A stretch of DNA of 64,000 bases, taken from contig CM060884.1 in NCBI GenBank assembly GCA_030762935.1, positions 76,179,696-76,243,695 on the forward strand, in the 5' to 3' direction. Below are positions 35,144-46,700 of this stretch, piece after piece. Origin of the DNA: Hymenopus coronatus (lineage: Eukaryota > Arthropoda > Insecta > Mantodea > Hymenopodidae). The notes beneath the pieces are model-generated. The model ran no database searches. It saw only the letters and a program-made list of their open reading frames with translations, and had not been told where the DNA came from. The position numbers and the translations under genes were made by a program. Position 1 is the stretch's first letter. The number at the start of each line of letters is the position of its first letter.

Positions 35144-36120
35144 TTATTTTTCAACACCCTCTCCAGAAAGGCTAAAACATATGTCAAATCGGAGTTCCAT
35201 TTTCACTAAACCATCTCTGTAGTGTGATTTCACAAGGTCCTTAAAATGACCTCCTCGCTGCTGTGAAATCTTCGTCCTCCAAGAATTTTTGAGGTTTGGG
35301 AACAAGTGGTAGTCAATGGGTGCTAGATCTGGCGAATAGGGTGGATGTTCAGCAATTCCAACTTTAATTCGCACATTTTTCCTGTTGCAGTGATTGAAGG
35401 ATGGGCCGGAGCATTGTCGTGATGAGACAAGACTTTTTTTTTTTTTTTTTTGCCAAATGAGTTTGTTTTCTTTTCACATCAACAGTCAAGCGTAGTAGTA
35501 AGCTTGCGTAGTAATCACCAGTGATACTTTTACCCTTTTCCAAGAAATCAATAAAAATAATTCCCTGTGCATCCCAGAAAATACTCGCCATAACCTTGTT
35601 AACTGACAAAATTGACTTTGCCTTTTTGGAGTTGGTTCACCTGGCGCAATCCACTGTTTTGACTGTGATTTACTTTCTGGAGTGTAGTGATATATCCAAG
35701 TTTCATCCATAGTAATTGGCCGTCTCAAAAAATTCACGGCGATTTTTACGATAGAGCTCCACATTCTTAACAGAAAGAGTTATTCTTTGCAACGTTTGAT
35801 CAGGTGTCAACAAACGCGGCAACCATCTTGCACAGACCTGCACGTTCATTTGATATGTTTACAGCCTCTGCTATCTCAAACAACTTTAATCTGCGGTCTT
35901 CCAGCACTACACGATAAATTTCTTCAATGATCTCTGGAGTTGTCACTTCTACAGAGCGAGGCTCATCACTAGTGCTCGTACGTCCCATTTTAAACTCTGC
36001 AACCCACCTTTTGTTCATTGAATATGAAGGGGCAGATTCTTTCAATTTACTGTCCATTTCCTCCTTGATTTCTTTAGGTGTTAAGCCTTTCACATAGAAG
36101 TATTTAATCACTGCTCATTT
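35144..36120 (-). mobile_element. Mariner transposon, nearly full-length coding region, inactive
   Basis: Minus strand, in order: KEIKEEMDSKLKESAPSYS and RWVAEFKMGRTSTSDEPRSV (N-terminal helix-turn-helix region and linker), VEVTTPEIIEEIYRVVLEDR, then TMDETWIYHYTPESKSQSKQ (first Asp), IIFIDFLEKGKSITGDYYA, VLSHHDNAPAHPSITAT (second Asp) and PPYSPDLAPIDYHLFPNLK (third Asp). All three catalytic Asp motifs survive, but the frame is broken at least twice and an 18-20 base A run has expanded in the KKK codons at about 35430. The length of the coding remnant is close to the roughly 345 residues usual for mariner. Terminal repeats are not clear. Confidence 0.92.
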
Positions 36121-36159
36121 TTCCAAATCCTCAATTTTCGAGAAAGCTCTAAAGTTGTC

Positions 36160-36289
36160 TTGTTTTTTTTTTATAAAAGTATAGCTCCGGAGGCTTTTCA
36201 GGACTCGGGCGCTATATTTCTGTTTTCTCCATTTTTTCCAGTTTGCTATATTTCCTTAGTAGACCTTATTATTCTTAACGTTTTCCTTT

Positions 36290-36335
<46 letters not shown>

Positions 36336-36465
36336 AACATAGACACATTTACAAACACAGAAACGCCCATGCCCAAGGCGGGACTCGAACCCACGATCCT
36401 GTGCACCACGAAGCGCCAAAGCGAGACACTTTAGCGGCCACCGGGATCGGCTAAGACTCGACTTG
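36160..36465 (-). mobile_element. Probable tRNA-derived SINE (family H) with AT microsatellite
   Basis: Complement of the right end: GTGGCCGCTAAAGTGTCTCG (A-box region) and GTGGGTTCGAGTCCCGCC (B box). An (AT)n run lies at 36294-36335. Single copy in the window. Confidence 0.55.
36294..36335. repeat. (AT)n microsatellite
   Basis: About 20 AT dinucleotides without interruption. Confidence 0.97.
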
Positions 36466-36467
36466 AC

Positions 36468-36645
36468 AGTTTTTTTTTAACTACTTATGGCACCACAGGT
36501 GGTGACACTGATGATAATGAATGAAGATGGAGCACCGGTGGAATGCGTTGACCAGGGAAACCGGAGAAAACCACCACAAATCTCACATCGAACCCGGGCT
36601 GTCTAGGTGAGAGGCAAGTGGTCTAACCACGGCGCGGCCCCTTAA
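36468..36645 (-). mobile_element. tRNA-derived SINE (family F)
   Basis: Reverse copy of the family also seen at 58870-59100: shares GGTGGAATG, AACCACCACAAATCTCACAT and the complement of the head, GGTTAGACCACTTGCCTCTC. Confidence 0.72.
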
Positions 36646-36923
36646 AATGCTGAAAAGTAAATAAGCTATTGACCTGTAACTACGGCTACAACCTAGTGTA
36701 GAGTTAAACTGTAAGACGCTACCGACTAACTGGCCTAGTGGCGCCATATCTGTGTGAGGCCTGGGACTTAACAGATGAGATGTTTATTTCACTTTTCCTG
36801 AGTGGAAGGTTGCTATGGGGTCTGTGAAATTGCTCCAGAGTCTTTATATCGAAGTTAACCTTAACAAATGAAGTCCGCTTTCATAGTCGTATTCATTTAA
36901 CGATACTTAGTAATATTAAAAAA
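36646..36923. other. Unassigned
   Basis: No gene or repeat recognised. Confidence 0.3.
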
Positions 36924-37744
36924 AATCTGATGTGTTCCATTCACATGGCTTTCTCTGCTTCTGAGTAACAAATTATTGTTAACAAGCTTATTCTTCTATT
37001 TATTTCAAAACAATCGAGAAAAAATTAGCAGAAATAGTCTAATTACTTGCTTCCTTGTAAGTAGAACCGAAATATGATAGTATCATAGGTTAAACTGAAG
37101 TCAAAAGCTGGTTACTAGGTGACTGAAGTTTCTTTGTTTGTATGGACACGAATTGACAAATTCCTGTATGAGAAAAAGTTTTTCAAAGCTGAAACCAAAA
37201 ACAAGAAATATCTCAAAAGCGATCAACTCCTCGAAAAAAAATCATATAACATAAATTGTGTGTTTTAATGTGCTCTACATTTTTTGTACGGTAAGTTTTT
37301 GTGCCTTTCTTAGGGTTTAGCAGTTATGCAAAATTCCTCCAGAATAAAGTAGTCTTTAGAGGCTATTCCCAGAAAATTCAAGATTTTATTTGTCAGGTAA
37401 ATATCTCTAATATACAATATTTTAATCAAAATCGTTAGAGCCATTTTTGAAAAAATCAAAAATTTCCAAAAAAGTTCCATGTAAGGGGTAGTTGGGGGTG
37501 GGGGGATTTTCTTGCAAATCTTCGTGTCACATCCTTGGAAGATACCAAACTTAAGAGCTATGCTGTCCACAGAAACACACACAGACACACGCACGCACGC
37601 ACGCACCTTTTTCCAAAAATGCTTGTTTTGGATTCAGGGAACCCAAAACATGTATTTCCGGTGAAATCTCGGAATCGAATTTTTGGGTGGAATATATAAT
37701 AACTCTATACACTATGTACATAGTACGTGTAGATAAAGCAAAAA
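36924..37744 (+). mobile_element. Element A copy, nearly full length
   Basis: TCTGATGTGTTCCATTCAC to GTACGTGTAGATAAAGCAAAA. The CA patch has grown into ACACGCACGCACGCACG. Confidence 0.89.
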
Positions 37745-39320
37745 GTAAAATAAAATTAATTCTGTATTCTATACCCCGATATCTAATTACTTACACCGGG
37801 GCAAATATTTCAGATCTTATTTCATTTATTAACAAACTTTTTTACTTTCTCTATACGCTCTATGTACATAGTGTATAGAGAAGGTATTGTAATGCACCCA
37901 AAAATTCGATACCGAGATTTCAACGGAAATACATGTTTTGGGTCCCCCTGAATCCAGAAAATGGATTTTCAGAAAAAGATCCGTGTGTGTGCGTGTGTGT
38001 GTGTCTGTGTGTGTCTGTGGACAGCATAGCTCATAAACGAAAATACCGTTGAATACCAAACTTGGTATTTAAGTTTGGTATTTTCCAAGGATGCGACACG
38101 AAGATTTTCAAGAAATTCACCCCCTCCCCAAACTAAACTTTACATGGAACTTTTTTCGAGAATTTTGATTTTCTCCAAAATGACTAACGATTTTGATTAA
38201 AATATCGTATACTAAAGGTATTTATAACACATAAAATGTATATCTTGAATTTTCTGGGAATAGCCTCTGAAGACTACTTCATTCAGAACGAATTTTACGG
38301 AATTTTGCATAAGTGGTAAACCGTAAGAGATAGACAAAAACTTCACACAAAACATATAGAGCACATTAAAACACACAATTTATGTTTTATACATTTTTCG
38401 TGGAGTCGATAGTTTTTTAAGTATTCCTTTTTCTTTGGTTTCATCTTTGAGAAACATGTTTTCTCAAACAGAAAATGGTCAACTCCTGTCCACACAAACA
38501 AAAGAACTTCAGCCACATAGCAACCAGCTTTTGACTATTACTTTAGCCTGCTACTCCCTTGTTTCGCTTTTACTTACAAGGAAGCAAGTAATAAGATAAT
38601 TTGTGCCAATTTTTTCTCGGTTAGCATGAAGTACATAGAAGCATAAGCTTTCTAACAATAATTTGTTGGAGTGAGGTAGAGAAAGTCATGTGAATGGAAC
38701 ACATCAGATTTTTGTTTTAGATTTTGAAAATAAAATAAATATTCAATTTTCAGATTAATAACTTAACCTAAATAACTTAAATTATATTATACATCTGAAG
38801 CTATATATATGTATCAAAATGACAATTTAATATTCAAGTGTTTATGTATTATACTATTTATTATTAGTTACCTAAAATTTGAAACTATATATAGGTATAT
38901 AAATTTAAAATTTAGGTTATTATTTTACACTATTATTATTAATTAATGTGAATTATTACATTATTATACTATAATTAATATATTTAATTACCTATATTAT
39001 TATATGTTTATCAATTTATTTTATTTGAATTTATTATTATTTTATAATTATTTTAGTTATTATTTATTGTAATTTATTTTATTACTTATTATTATAATTA
39101 TATATACAATTATTTAATATCTATTCTAATAATATTATTGATATTATTTAATATTTATTATAATTATTGTTTCTAGATATTTTATTACTTTATACCACAT
39201 TCTTGTTACTATATTTCTATAGTTACATAATGTGAGATAAACGTTAAACTATTATTAAAATTACAAAGTTTAAACTATTACTGGTAATATTAATAGTACT
39301 GGAAAAATGTTACGTATAAA
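37745..39320 (+). mobile_element. AT-rich dispersed repeat (family T), copy 2, split by element A
   Basis: 37745-37840 and 38714-39320 together align with 20400-21065. The interruption lies in a T run. Confidence 0.75.
37841..38713 (-). mobile_element. Element A copy, full length, nested in the AT-rich repeat
   Basis: The best copy for defining ends, because the uninterrupted target exists at 20.5 kb: the element runs from TTTACTTTCTCTATACG to GAACACATCAGATTTTT. It has the longest CA patch (GTGTGTGTGTGTCTGTGTGTG). Confidence 0.92.
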
Positions 39321-39362
39321 AAGGAGAAAGTCATGTGAATGGAGCACATCAAATATTTTTTA
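39321..39362 (-). mobile_element. Element A terminal fragment
   Basis: Only GAGAAAGTCATGTGAATGGA and the ACACATCAAAT end remain, about 40 bp. Confidence 0.7.
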
Positions 39363-39597
39363 GAATGCTGTATAAATTAATTATTCCTATTTATAATTAG
39401 AAACAACGTTTCACGTACAAAACCACGGCAAAAATGTTTTAACATTTCATAAATAATTCATGTGTAATGACCGTTATTATTGGTGCCTAAAGACATTTCC
39501 GAATTTCGAAATAATGAGTAAGTTTAATTCAAAACAAAATAGCGTCAACTTCACATTCAGCTACAAAATATTATTTTGTGAATAACCGCTGTAGGTT
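39363..39597. other. Unassigned
   Basis: AT-rich, nothing recognised. Confidence 0.3.
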
Positions 39598-39619
39598 TTG
39601 TTTTAATTGTTTTTTCACA

Positions 39620-39935
39620 AGCCGTGTGTAGGACAGGAGTTGGAAAGGTAGAGTCAGACTGAAAAGTGCAATGTCATAGCCGGGATTTGAACCAAGGATA
39701 TCCAGGTCTCTTGCCGTGTGTAGGACAGGAGTTGGTTAGATAGAGTCAGACTGAAAAGTGCAATGTCATAGCCGGGATTTGAACCACGGATCTCCAGGTC
39801 CGTGTGTAGGACAGGAGTTGGTTACATAGAGTCTGGCGGAAAATACAATACCATATACGGGATTTGAACCACGGATCTCCCGGTCTCTAGCCGGTTACTG
39901 TACCACTGAGCTACCATGACATGACATTAAATTCC
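39620..39935 (-). repeat. Three-copy tandem expansion inside a tRNA-like module
   Basis: Three successive partial units in reverse orientation, each with the complement of GGTTCAAATCCCGGCTATG and the CAACTCCTGTCC tail. The junctions (TCTCTTGCCGTGTGTAGG, TCCAGGTCCGTGTGTAGG) join the tail to the middle of the tRNA-like part, as in the 92-bp satellite. The innermost unit keeps the complete head: GGTAGCTCAGTGGTACAGTA (A box), with GTCATGG pairing to CTATGAC as a 7-bp acceptor-like stem. Confidence 0.88.
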
Positions 39936-40427
39936 TCAACTGACTTGCATGTTTCCCAGTAAACCACTTACGACATTGTAATTTACCATTGGAGTTGTCA
40001 TCACGAAATAGTTTGAGATCACCTTGTGGTTTATCGGGAACCAAGCGAGTCAGTGGAGAAATTAATTGCAAGCCGGCATGCTGCCATGGTACCTCAATGG
40101 TAGAGCAACAGGCTAAAGACCAAGAGATCCGTCGTTCAAATCCTGTCTATGACATTGAGTGACTCTACCTTGAAAACTCTCTTAATGGAATAAGTTAAAG
40201 TAAGTTGGAGACTTTGACGAAGCTTTTCTGTGCACACATTAGCACTTAAGTTCAGTGGTCCACATCACACGGACTTCCCCTATGCTCTCAACTAGCATCA
40301 TGTATAATCTTTTGTTTGCCGAACAGGTAGATAAAGTCAGATTTTAATTACTGGATTTTCATATAAAGGAAAACTTGTAGCAAATTAGTTCACTGTGATA
40401 ATGACCACACTATCGTCATATTTGCAG

Positions 40428-40574
40428 ATTAGCTATCAGCAGATTGAGAAAGGTTTAATTCCAGGAGCAGATAAGCGACACTATAGAAGTTTAATCTGCG
40501 CCTACATGAACAGTGATAACAGCAGCACAGGACAGTGCAAACCAGCCAACTGTCCAACACGCATCACATGTTAG
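40428..40574 (+). CDS. Weak candidate terminal exon inside element G
   Basis: After the acceptor-like CATATTTGCAG a 48-codon frame runs to TAG: ISYQQIEKGLIPGADKRHYR, then SLICAYMNSDNSSTGQCKPA, then NCPTRITC. Four cysteines in the last 27 residues. It lies in the unique centre of the palindrome, so it could be captured host sequence or part of the element. A frame of this length by chance is not rare. Family not recognised. Confidence 0.25.
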   Translation: MSYQQIEKGLIPGADKRHYRSLICAYMNSDNSSTGQCKPANCPTRITC

Positions 40575-41119
40575 GTAAATATAGCTTTCTTCACTGCCTT
40601 TACTCACAAGTACATCTTCTGCTTAATTCGTCTCATTTCTGAACTCACTCAACATTACATTTTCATTCATGTGTTACATTCACATAACTTTCTCTGGCTA
40701 TGCTTCATTCAAACTCCTTACTTCTTCTTGGACAGGTAGAGTCAGACTGAAACATCCGATGCCATAGCCGGGATTAGAACAACGGGTCTCTAGCCGGTTG
40801 CACTATCACTGAAGTATCATGTCAACATTCCGGTACGACATTAATTTCTCCACTGGCTTGCACAAGGTGATGTCAAGTTATTTTGAGTTGACAACCCAAA
40901 TGGTGACTTACAATGTTCGTAAGAAGTTTAACAGGAAACATGCGAGACAGTTGAGGAATTTAATGCCATGCCATCTCACTGGTACTGTAACCGACTATAG
41001 ACCGTGAGATCCGTGGTTCAAATCCCGGCTATGACATTGAATTTTTCAGTCTGACTCTACCTATCCAACTCCTGTCCTACACACGGTTTGTGCGAAAAAA
41101 CAATTAAAACTAATATTAT

Positions 41120-41562
41120 TATACTTTCTTATCCATATTGATGGAGCTAAGTATTAGCAGAAGGGTCTTATTTCTTAGTTCCTTATAAGTAGAAAGGATG
41201 TAGGGAATACACTAAGCTAAAGTGATAGTCAAATGTTTTAGAAGCTGTCGCTATGAAACTGCCTTCGACATTTGCCTCTTTCAGGGCCCGGAGCTAAACA
41301 AAAGAAACACGGACGACTTCCTGTTTGAGAAAAGTGTATTTTAGAATTAAAATTAACAAAAAATAATATCTCGGAAACGGTTAGATCTACAACAGAAATG
41401 TAAAGCAAAAAATGCTATGTATTGAAGAGATCTACATTCGTTGTCTAATATTTTTTGTCCGTCTCTTAAGGTTTACCAATTATGCACAAGTCGTTAAGAG
41501 GGAAGATGACTGTTCCCAGGATATTCAAGATCTACATTATATTTGTCATGTAAACAACAGTA
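41120..41562 (+). mobile_element. Element A copy, truncated
   Basis: Diverged. It keeps CTTAGTTCCTTATAAGTAG and the CATTATATTTGTCATGTAAA block and lacks both ends. Faces the next copy. Confidence 0.75.
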
Positions 41563-41689
41563 CACATGTTTACTCTCTTTATCCCGTATGTACATAGTGG
41601 TTAGAGACGGTACTGTATTCTACCCAAACATTCGATACCGGAAATATATGTTTTGAGATACCTTTATTGAAAAAAAAAACAGTTTTAGA

Positions 41690-41890
41690 AAAATGTCCGT
41701 GTGTGTCTTTGGACAACAGCTCAAAAACGATAAGTTGGTTAAATACCATATTTGGTAAAATGTCCGTGTGTGTCTTTGGACAACAGCTCAAAAACGATAA
41801 GTTGGTTAAATACCATATTTAGTAAAATGTCCGTGTGTGTCTTTGGACAACAGCTCAAAAACGATAAGTTGGTTACATACCATATTTGGT
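41690..41890. repeat. 67-bp tandem repeat, 3 copies
   Basis: The unit starts AAAATGTCCGTGTGTGTCTT at 41690, 41757 and 41824. It is an expansion of the CA-patch region of element A. Confidence 0.95.
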
Positions 41891-42352
41891 ATTGAAGATT
41901 AGTATCTCCCAACGATATGACAGGAATTTTGTTTAGGAAAGCTCCAAACAACCCTTTACATGGAAAAACTTCGAAAATGTTGTTCTTTTAAAAAACTTGT
42001 AACTATTTTAATTAAAATACCGTATATTAAAGATTTTTACATGACAAATAACATGTGTATCTTAAATTTTCTGGAAATAGCCTCTGAAGACCTGTTCATC
42101 CTAGATGTCTTTTGCATGACTGGTAAACCGTAAGAGATAGACAAAAACTTACCACACAAAAGATGTAGATCTCGTTGAAGCGTACAATGTATGTCAAATA
42201 CACTAGTTTTCGTTGAGTGACTATTTATAAGATATTCCTTATTTTAAAATACTTAAACTTTTCTCATACGGGAACTTATCAACACATGGCCACGCAAAGA
42301 AACGAATTTCAATCCCAAGGCGGCCATTTGAGTATTGCCTTAGCCTAAAGAA

Positions 42353-42650
42353 TGTAAATGTAGTTTTATTTATGGACGCTCTTTAACTGCTGTGGTTCTC
42401 AGCGTCCCATTCTATACTGGGCGTGAAAGACCGCTTAGTTTTGCTCAGAGGCCTCTCTATCAGGCTTGAGCTTCTTTTACGTATTGTAAACCTACGACAC
42501 GGGACCAAAGGCTTTACTTCCCTTCGAAGGAAGCTGCGCTAATGGTTTTTACGCCCGAAAAAAATCATCGTCCTCCGCTGGGTTTGAACGCGCCACCTTG
42601 GGTATATAAGGCTAACATGGTAACCACTATACCACGGAGGGCGCCGCGCT
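42353..42650 (-). mobile_element. tRNA-derived SINE (family C), nested in element A
   Basis: Full-length reverse copy. Head at 42585-42645 with complements of the B box (GGGTTTGAACGC) and A box (GGTAACCACTATACCAC). Body shared with 15601-15880. Confidence 0.86.
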
Positions 42651-42815
42651 TTATTCTAGAGTATTCCCTTGTTTCCCTTCTACTTACAAGGAACTGTGTA
42701 ATAAGACCGTTTCTGATGTTTATCTCGATTAGCATGAAGAGATAGAGGAGTGAGCTTACTAACAATAATTTGTTACACGGATGTAGAAAACGTCATGTGA
42801 ATTGAACACATCAGA

Positions 42816-43711
42816 ATGTTTCCTTGCCACGCTGCACCGAGCACCACCACCGACACTTTCAACTCTGAAAGAAACCAACGGGATGACGGATGAATGAAGT
42901 GATAAAGAGGGAACGAAACAAATGCAACAAACTCGAAAACCCCACGAGTACGCTAGGCCGATCAAAGGGGTCCAACTCACGATTTCCCGAATGCAGTGTT
43001 TGTGGTACTTATCGAAATAACGCCACAAAGTATAAGGAAAACCATGTAACGGGATTCAGAAGAGAAGCATAACACAAGTTGAAGAGGCAGTTTACTGAAC
43101 ATGAACTCTCTTGAGAGTTTTAAAAGCCTTCCAAACTTACAAAGTTTCATCCTGAGGTAAGATAGCAGACATGCCACTGTAAACATTAAGTGTTAGTGCC
43201 AGGGCTGCCAACACGGCACTACCACATATGGGCTTCAAGTCACAGATATACAGATTGGAAATACCTTGCTCTTATGTATTGTGGCTGTGGAAGCACGTTT
43301 TTGCCAAGCCGCCATCTTTAGACGCTACTCTGTTGAAATGACTACGTTTTGTATGGGTTAAATGTGCACCCAAAATAAGAGTTTGTGGTGTTAAATGTTC
43401 AATTAAGCAGTAAATTTATAGTGTAAGTTTTAAGTCAGTATAATAGTCATACATGTGAGATGTTTGGGTTAATTTCCCGAATAGCAGAAGCAAAAAACGA
43501 GGAAAGGCATATATGTTCGAATACACAGATTCGTGAACTTAATTAAGTGATTTTTCGGTGGTATCCTTAGAGAAATATTTCAATATACAGGTTAATAACT
43601 TCGAGGATGAAAACGATCAACAAAAATTTGATCTGTTCCATTAGCATTGTTCTGAAAGCTTTAAACCAATGCTGTAAAATATGGTACAGTTTTTTGTTAC
43701 GTTAACAGTTG
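42816..43711. other. Unassigned
   Basis: Nearly 0.9 kb with no classified repeat. Several short frames on both strands with no conserved motif. No exon supported. Confidence 0.35.
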
Positions 43712-43745
43712 AATGTAAGGCAGACACGCTACCCAGGCGGGCCCA
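43712..43745 (-). mobile_element. Family B SINE head fragment at the satellite edge
   Basis: AGGCAGACACGCTACCCAGG is the complement of a family B head with the TAGTGTAGTGG part deleted. It abuts the first 92-bp unit. Confidence 0.6.
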
Positions 43746-46700
43746 GATTTCCGTCCGACTCTACCTATCCAACTGCTGTCCTACACACGGCTAGAGACCG
43801 GGAGATCCGTGGTTCAAGTCCCATCTATGACATTGAATGTTTCAATCTGACTCTACCTATCCAACTGCTGTCCTACACACGGCTAGAGACCGGGAGATCC
43901 GTGGTTCAAGTCCCGGCTATGATATTGACTGTTTCAGTCTGACTCTACCTATCCAACTGCTGTCCTACACACGGCTAGAGACCGGGAGATCCGTGGTTCA
44001 AATCCCGGCTATGATATTGACTGTTTCAGTCAGACTCTACCTATCCAACTGCTGTCCTACACACGGCTAGAGACCGGGAGATCCGTGGTTCAAATCCCGG
44101 CTATGATATTGACTGTTTCAGTCAGACTCTACCTGTCCAACTGCTGTCCTACACACGGCTAGAGACCGGGAGATCCGTGGTTCAAATCCCGGCTATGATA
44201 TTGACTGTTTCAGTCTGACTCTACCTATCCAACTGCTGTCCTACACACGGCTAGAGACCGGGAGATCCGTGGTTCAAATCCCAGCTATGACATTGAATGT
44301 TTCAGTCTGACTCTACCTATCCAACTGCTGTCCTACACACGGCTAGAGACCGGGAGATCCGTGGTTCAAATCCCGGCTATGATATTGACTGTTTCAGTCA
44401 GACTCTACCTGTCCAACTGCTGTCCTACACACGGCTAGAGACCGGGAGATCTGTGGTTCAAATCCCGGCTATGATATTGACTGTTTCAGTCTGACTCTAC
44501 CTGTCCAACTCCTGTCCTACACACGGCTAGAGACCGGGAGATCCGTGGTTCAAATCCCAGCTATGATATTGACTGTTTCAGTCTGACTCTACCTATCCAA
44601 CTGCTGTCCTACACACGGCTAGAGACCGGGAGATCCGTGGTTCAAATCCCAGCTATGATATTGAATGTTTCAGTCAGACTCTACCTGTCCAACTGCTGTC
44701 CTACACACGGCTAGAGACCGGGAGATCCGTGGTTCAAATCCCGGCTATGATATTGAATGTTTCAGTCTGACTCTACCTGTCCAACTGCTGTCCTACACAC
44801 GGCTAGAGACCGGGAGATCCGTGGTTCAAATCCCGGCTATGATATTGACTGTTTCAGTCAGACTCTACCTGTCCAACTGCTGTCCTACACACGGCTAGAG
44901 ACCGGGAGATCCGTGGTTCAAATCCCGGCTATGATATTGACTGTTTCAGTCAGACTCTACCAGTCCAACTGCTGTCCTACACACGGCTAGAGACCGGGAG
45001 ATCCGTGGTTCAAATCCCAGCTATGACATTGAATGTTTCAGTCCGACTCTACCTATCCAACTGCTGTCCTACACACGGTTAGAGACCGGGAGATCCGTGG
45101 TTCAAATCCCGGCTATGATATTGACTGTTTCAGTCAGACTCTACCTGTCCAACTGCTGTCCTACACACGGCTAGAGACCGGGAGATCCGTGGTTCAAATC
45201 CCGGCTATGATATTGACTGTTTCAGTCAGACTCTACCTATCCAACTGCTGTCCTACACACGGCTAGAGACCGGGAGATCCGTGGTTCAAATCCCGGCTAT
45301 GACATTGAATGTTTCAGTCTGACTCTACCTGTCCAACTGCTGTCCTACACACGGCTAGAGACCGGGAGATCCGTGGTTCAAATCCCGGCTATGATATTGA
45401 CTGTTTCAGTCAGACTCTACCTATCCAACTACTCTCCTACACACGGCTAGAGACCGGGAGATCCGTGGTTCAAATCCAGGCTATGATATTGACTGTTTCA
45501 GTCAGACTCTACCTATCCAACTGCTGTCCTACACACGGCTAGAGACCGGGAGATCCGTGGTTCAAATCCCGGCTATGATATTGAATGTTTCAGTCTGACT
45601 CTGCCTGTCCAACTGCTGTCCTACACACGACTAGAGACCGGGAGATCCGTGGTTCAAATCCCGGCTATGATATTGACTGTTTCAGTCAGACTCTACCTGT
45701 CCAACTGCTGTCCTACACACGGCTAGAGACCGGGAGATCCGTGGTTCAAATCCCGGCTATGATATTGAATGTTTCAGTCAGACTCTACCTGGCCAACTGC
45801 TGTCCTACACACGGCTAGAGACCGGGAGATCCGTGGTTCAAATCCCGGCTATGATATTGACTGTTTCAGTCTGACTCTACCTGTCCAACTGCTGTCCTAC
45901 ACACGGCTAGAGACCGGGAGATCCGTGGTTCAAATCCCGGCTATGATATTGACTGTTTCAGTCAGACTCTACCTGTCCAACTGCTGTCCTACACACGGCT
46001 AGAGACCGGGAGATCCGTGGTTCAAATCCCGGCTATGATATTGACTGTTTCAGTCTGACTCTACCTATCCAACTGCTGTCCTACACACGGCTAGAGACCG
46101 GGAGATCCGTGGTTCAAATCCCAGCTATGACATTGAATGTTTCAGTCTGACTCTACCTATCCAACTGCTGTCCTACACACGGCTAGAGACCGGGAGATCC
46201 GTGGTTCAAATCCCGGCTATGATATTGACTGTTTCAGTCAGACTCTACCTGTCCAACTGCTGTCCTACACACGGCTAGAGACCGGGAGATCTGTGGTTCA
46301 AATCCCGGCTATGACATTGAATGTTTCAGTCTGACTCTACCTATCCAACTGCTGTCCTACACACGGCTAGAGACCGGGAGATCCGTGGTTCAAATCCCGG
46401 CTATGATATTGACTGTTTCAGTCAGACTCTACCTGTCCAACTGCTGTCCTACACACGGCTAGAGACCGGGAGATCTGTGGTTCAAATCCCGGCTATGATA
46501 TTGACTGTTTCAGTCAGACTCTACCTATCCAACTGCTGTCCTACACACGGCTAGAGACCGGGAGATCCGTGGTTCAAATCCCGGCTATGATATTGACTGT
46601 TTCAGTCTGACTCTACCTGTCCAACTCCTGTCCTACACACGGCTAGAGACCGGGAGATCCGTGGTTCAAATCCCAGCTATGATATTGACTGTTTCAGTCT

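Larger units (their letters stand above)
39598..41112. mobile_element. Palindromic element with tRNA-like arms (element G)
   Basis: The left end reads TTTTAATTGTTTTTTCACA; the right end is its near complement, GCGAAAAAACAATTAAAA. Each arm has the same order from the outside in: a 60-bp tail (CTACACACGG, CAACTCCTGTC, CTCTACCT), a tRNA-like module, a unique 100-bp spacer (CATGCAAGTCAGTTGAGGAATTT versus its complement), then a second tRNA-like head facing inward at 40077 and 40830. The centre (40190-40730) is unique. The right outer tRNA-like module (40980-41040) has a B box GTGGTTCAAATCCCGG. The left has three tandem partial copies. Confidence 0.8.
41566..42815 (-). mobile_element. Element A copy with internal triplication and nested SINE
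   Basis: Hairpin-end CCCGTATGTACATAGTGG to GAATTGAACACATCAGAAT. It contains a 67-bp x3 tandem repeat at 41690-41890 and a family C SINE at 42353-42650. Confidence 0.86.

Noticed and set aside
39880..39935. A functional tRNA gene in the head of element G
   Set aside because: The 7-bp acceptor-like stem is convincing, but the anticodon and T stems have mismatches and it is embedded in a repeat.
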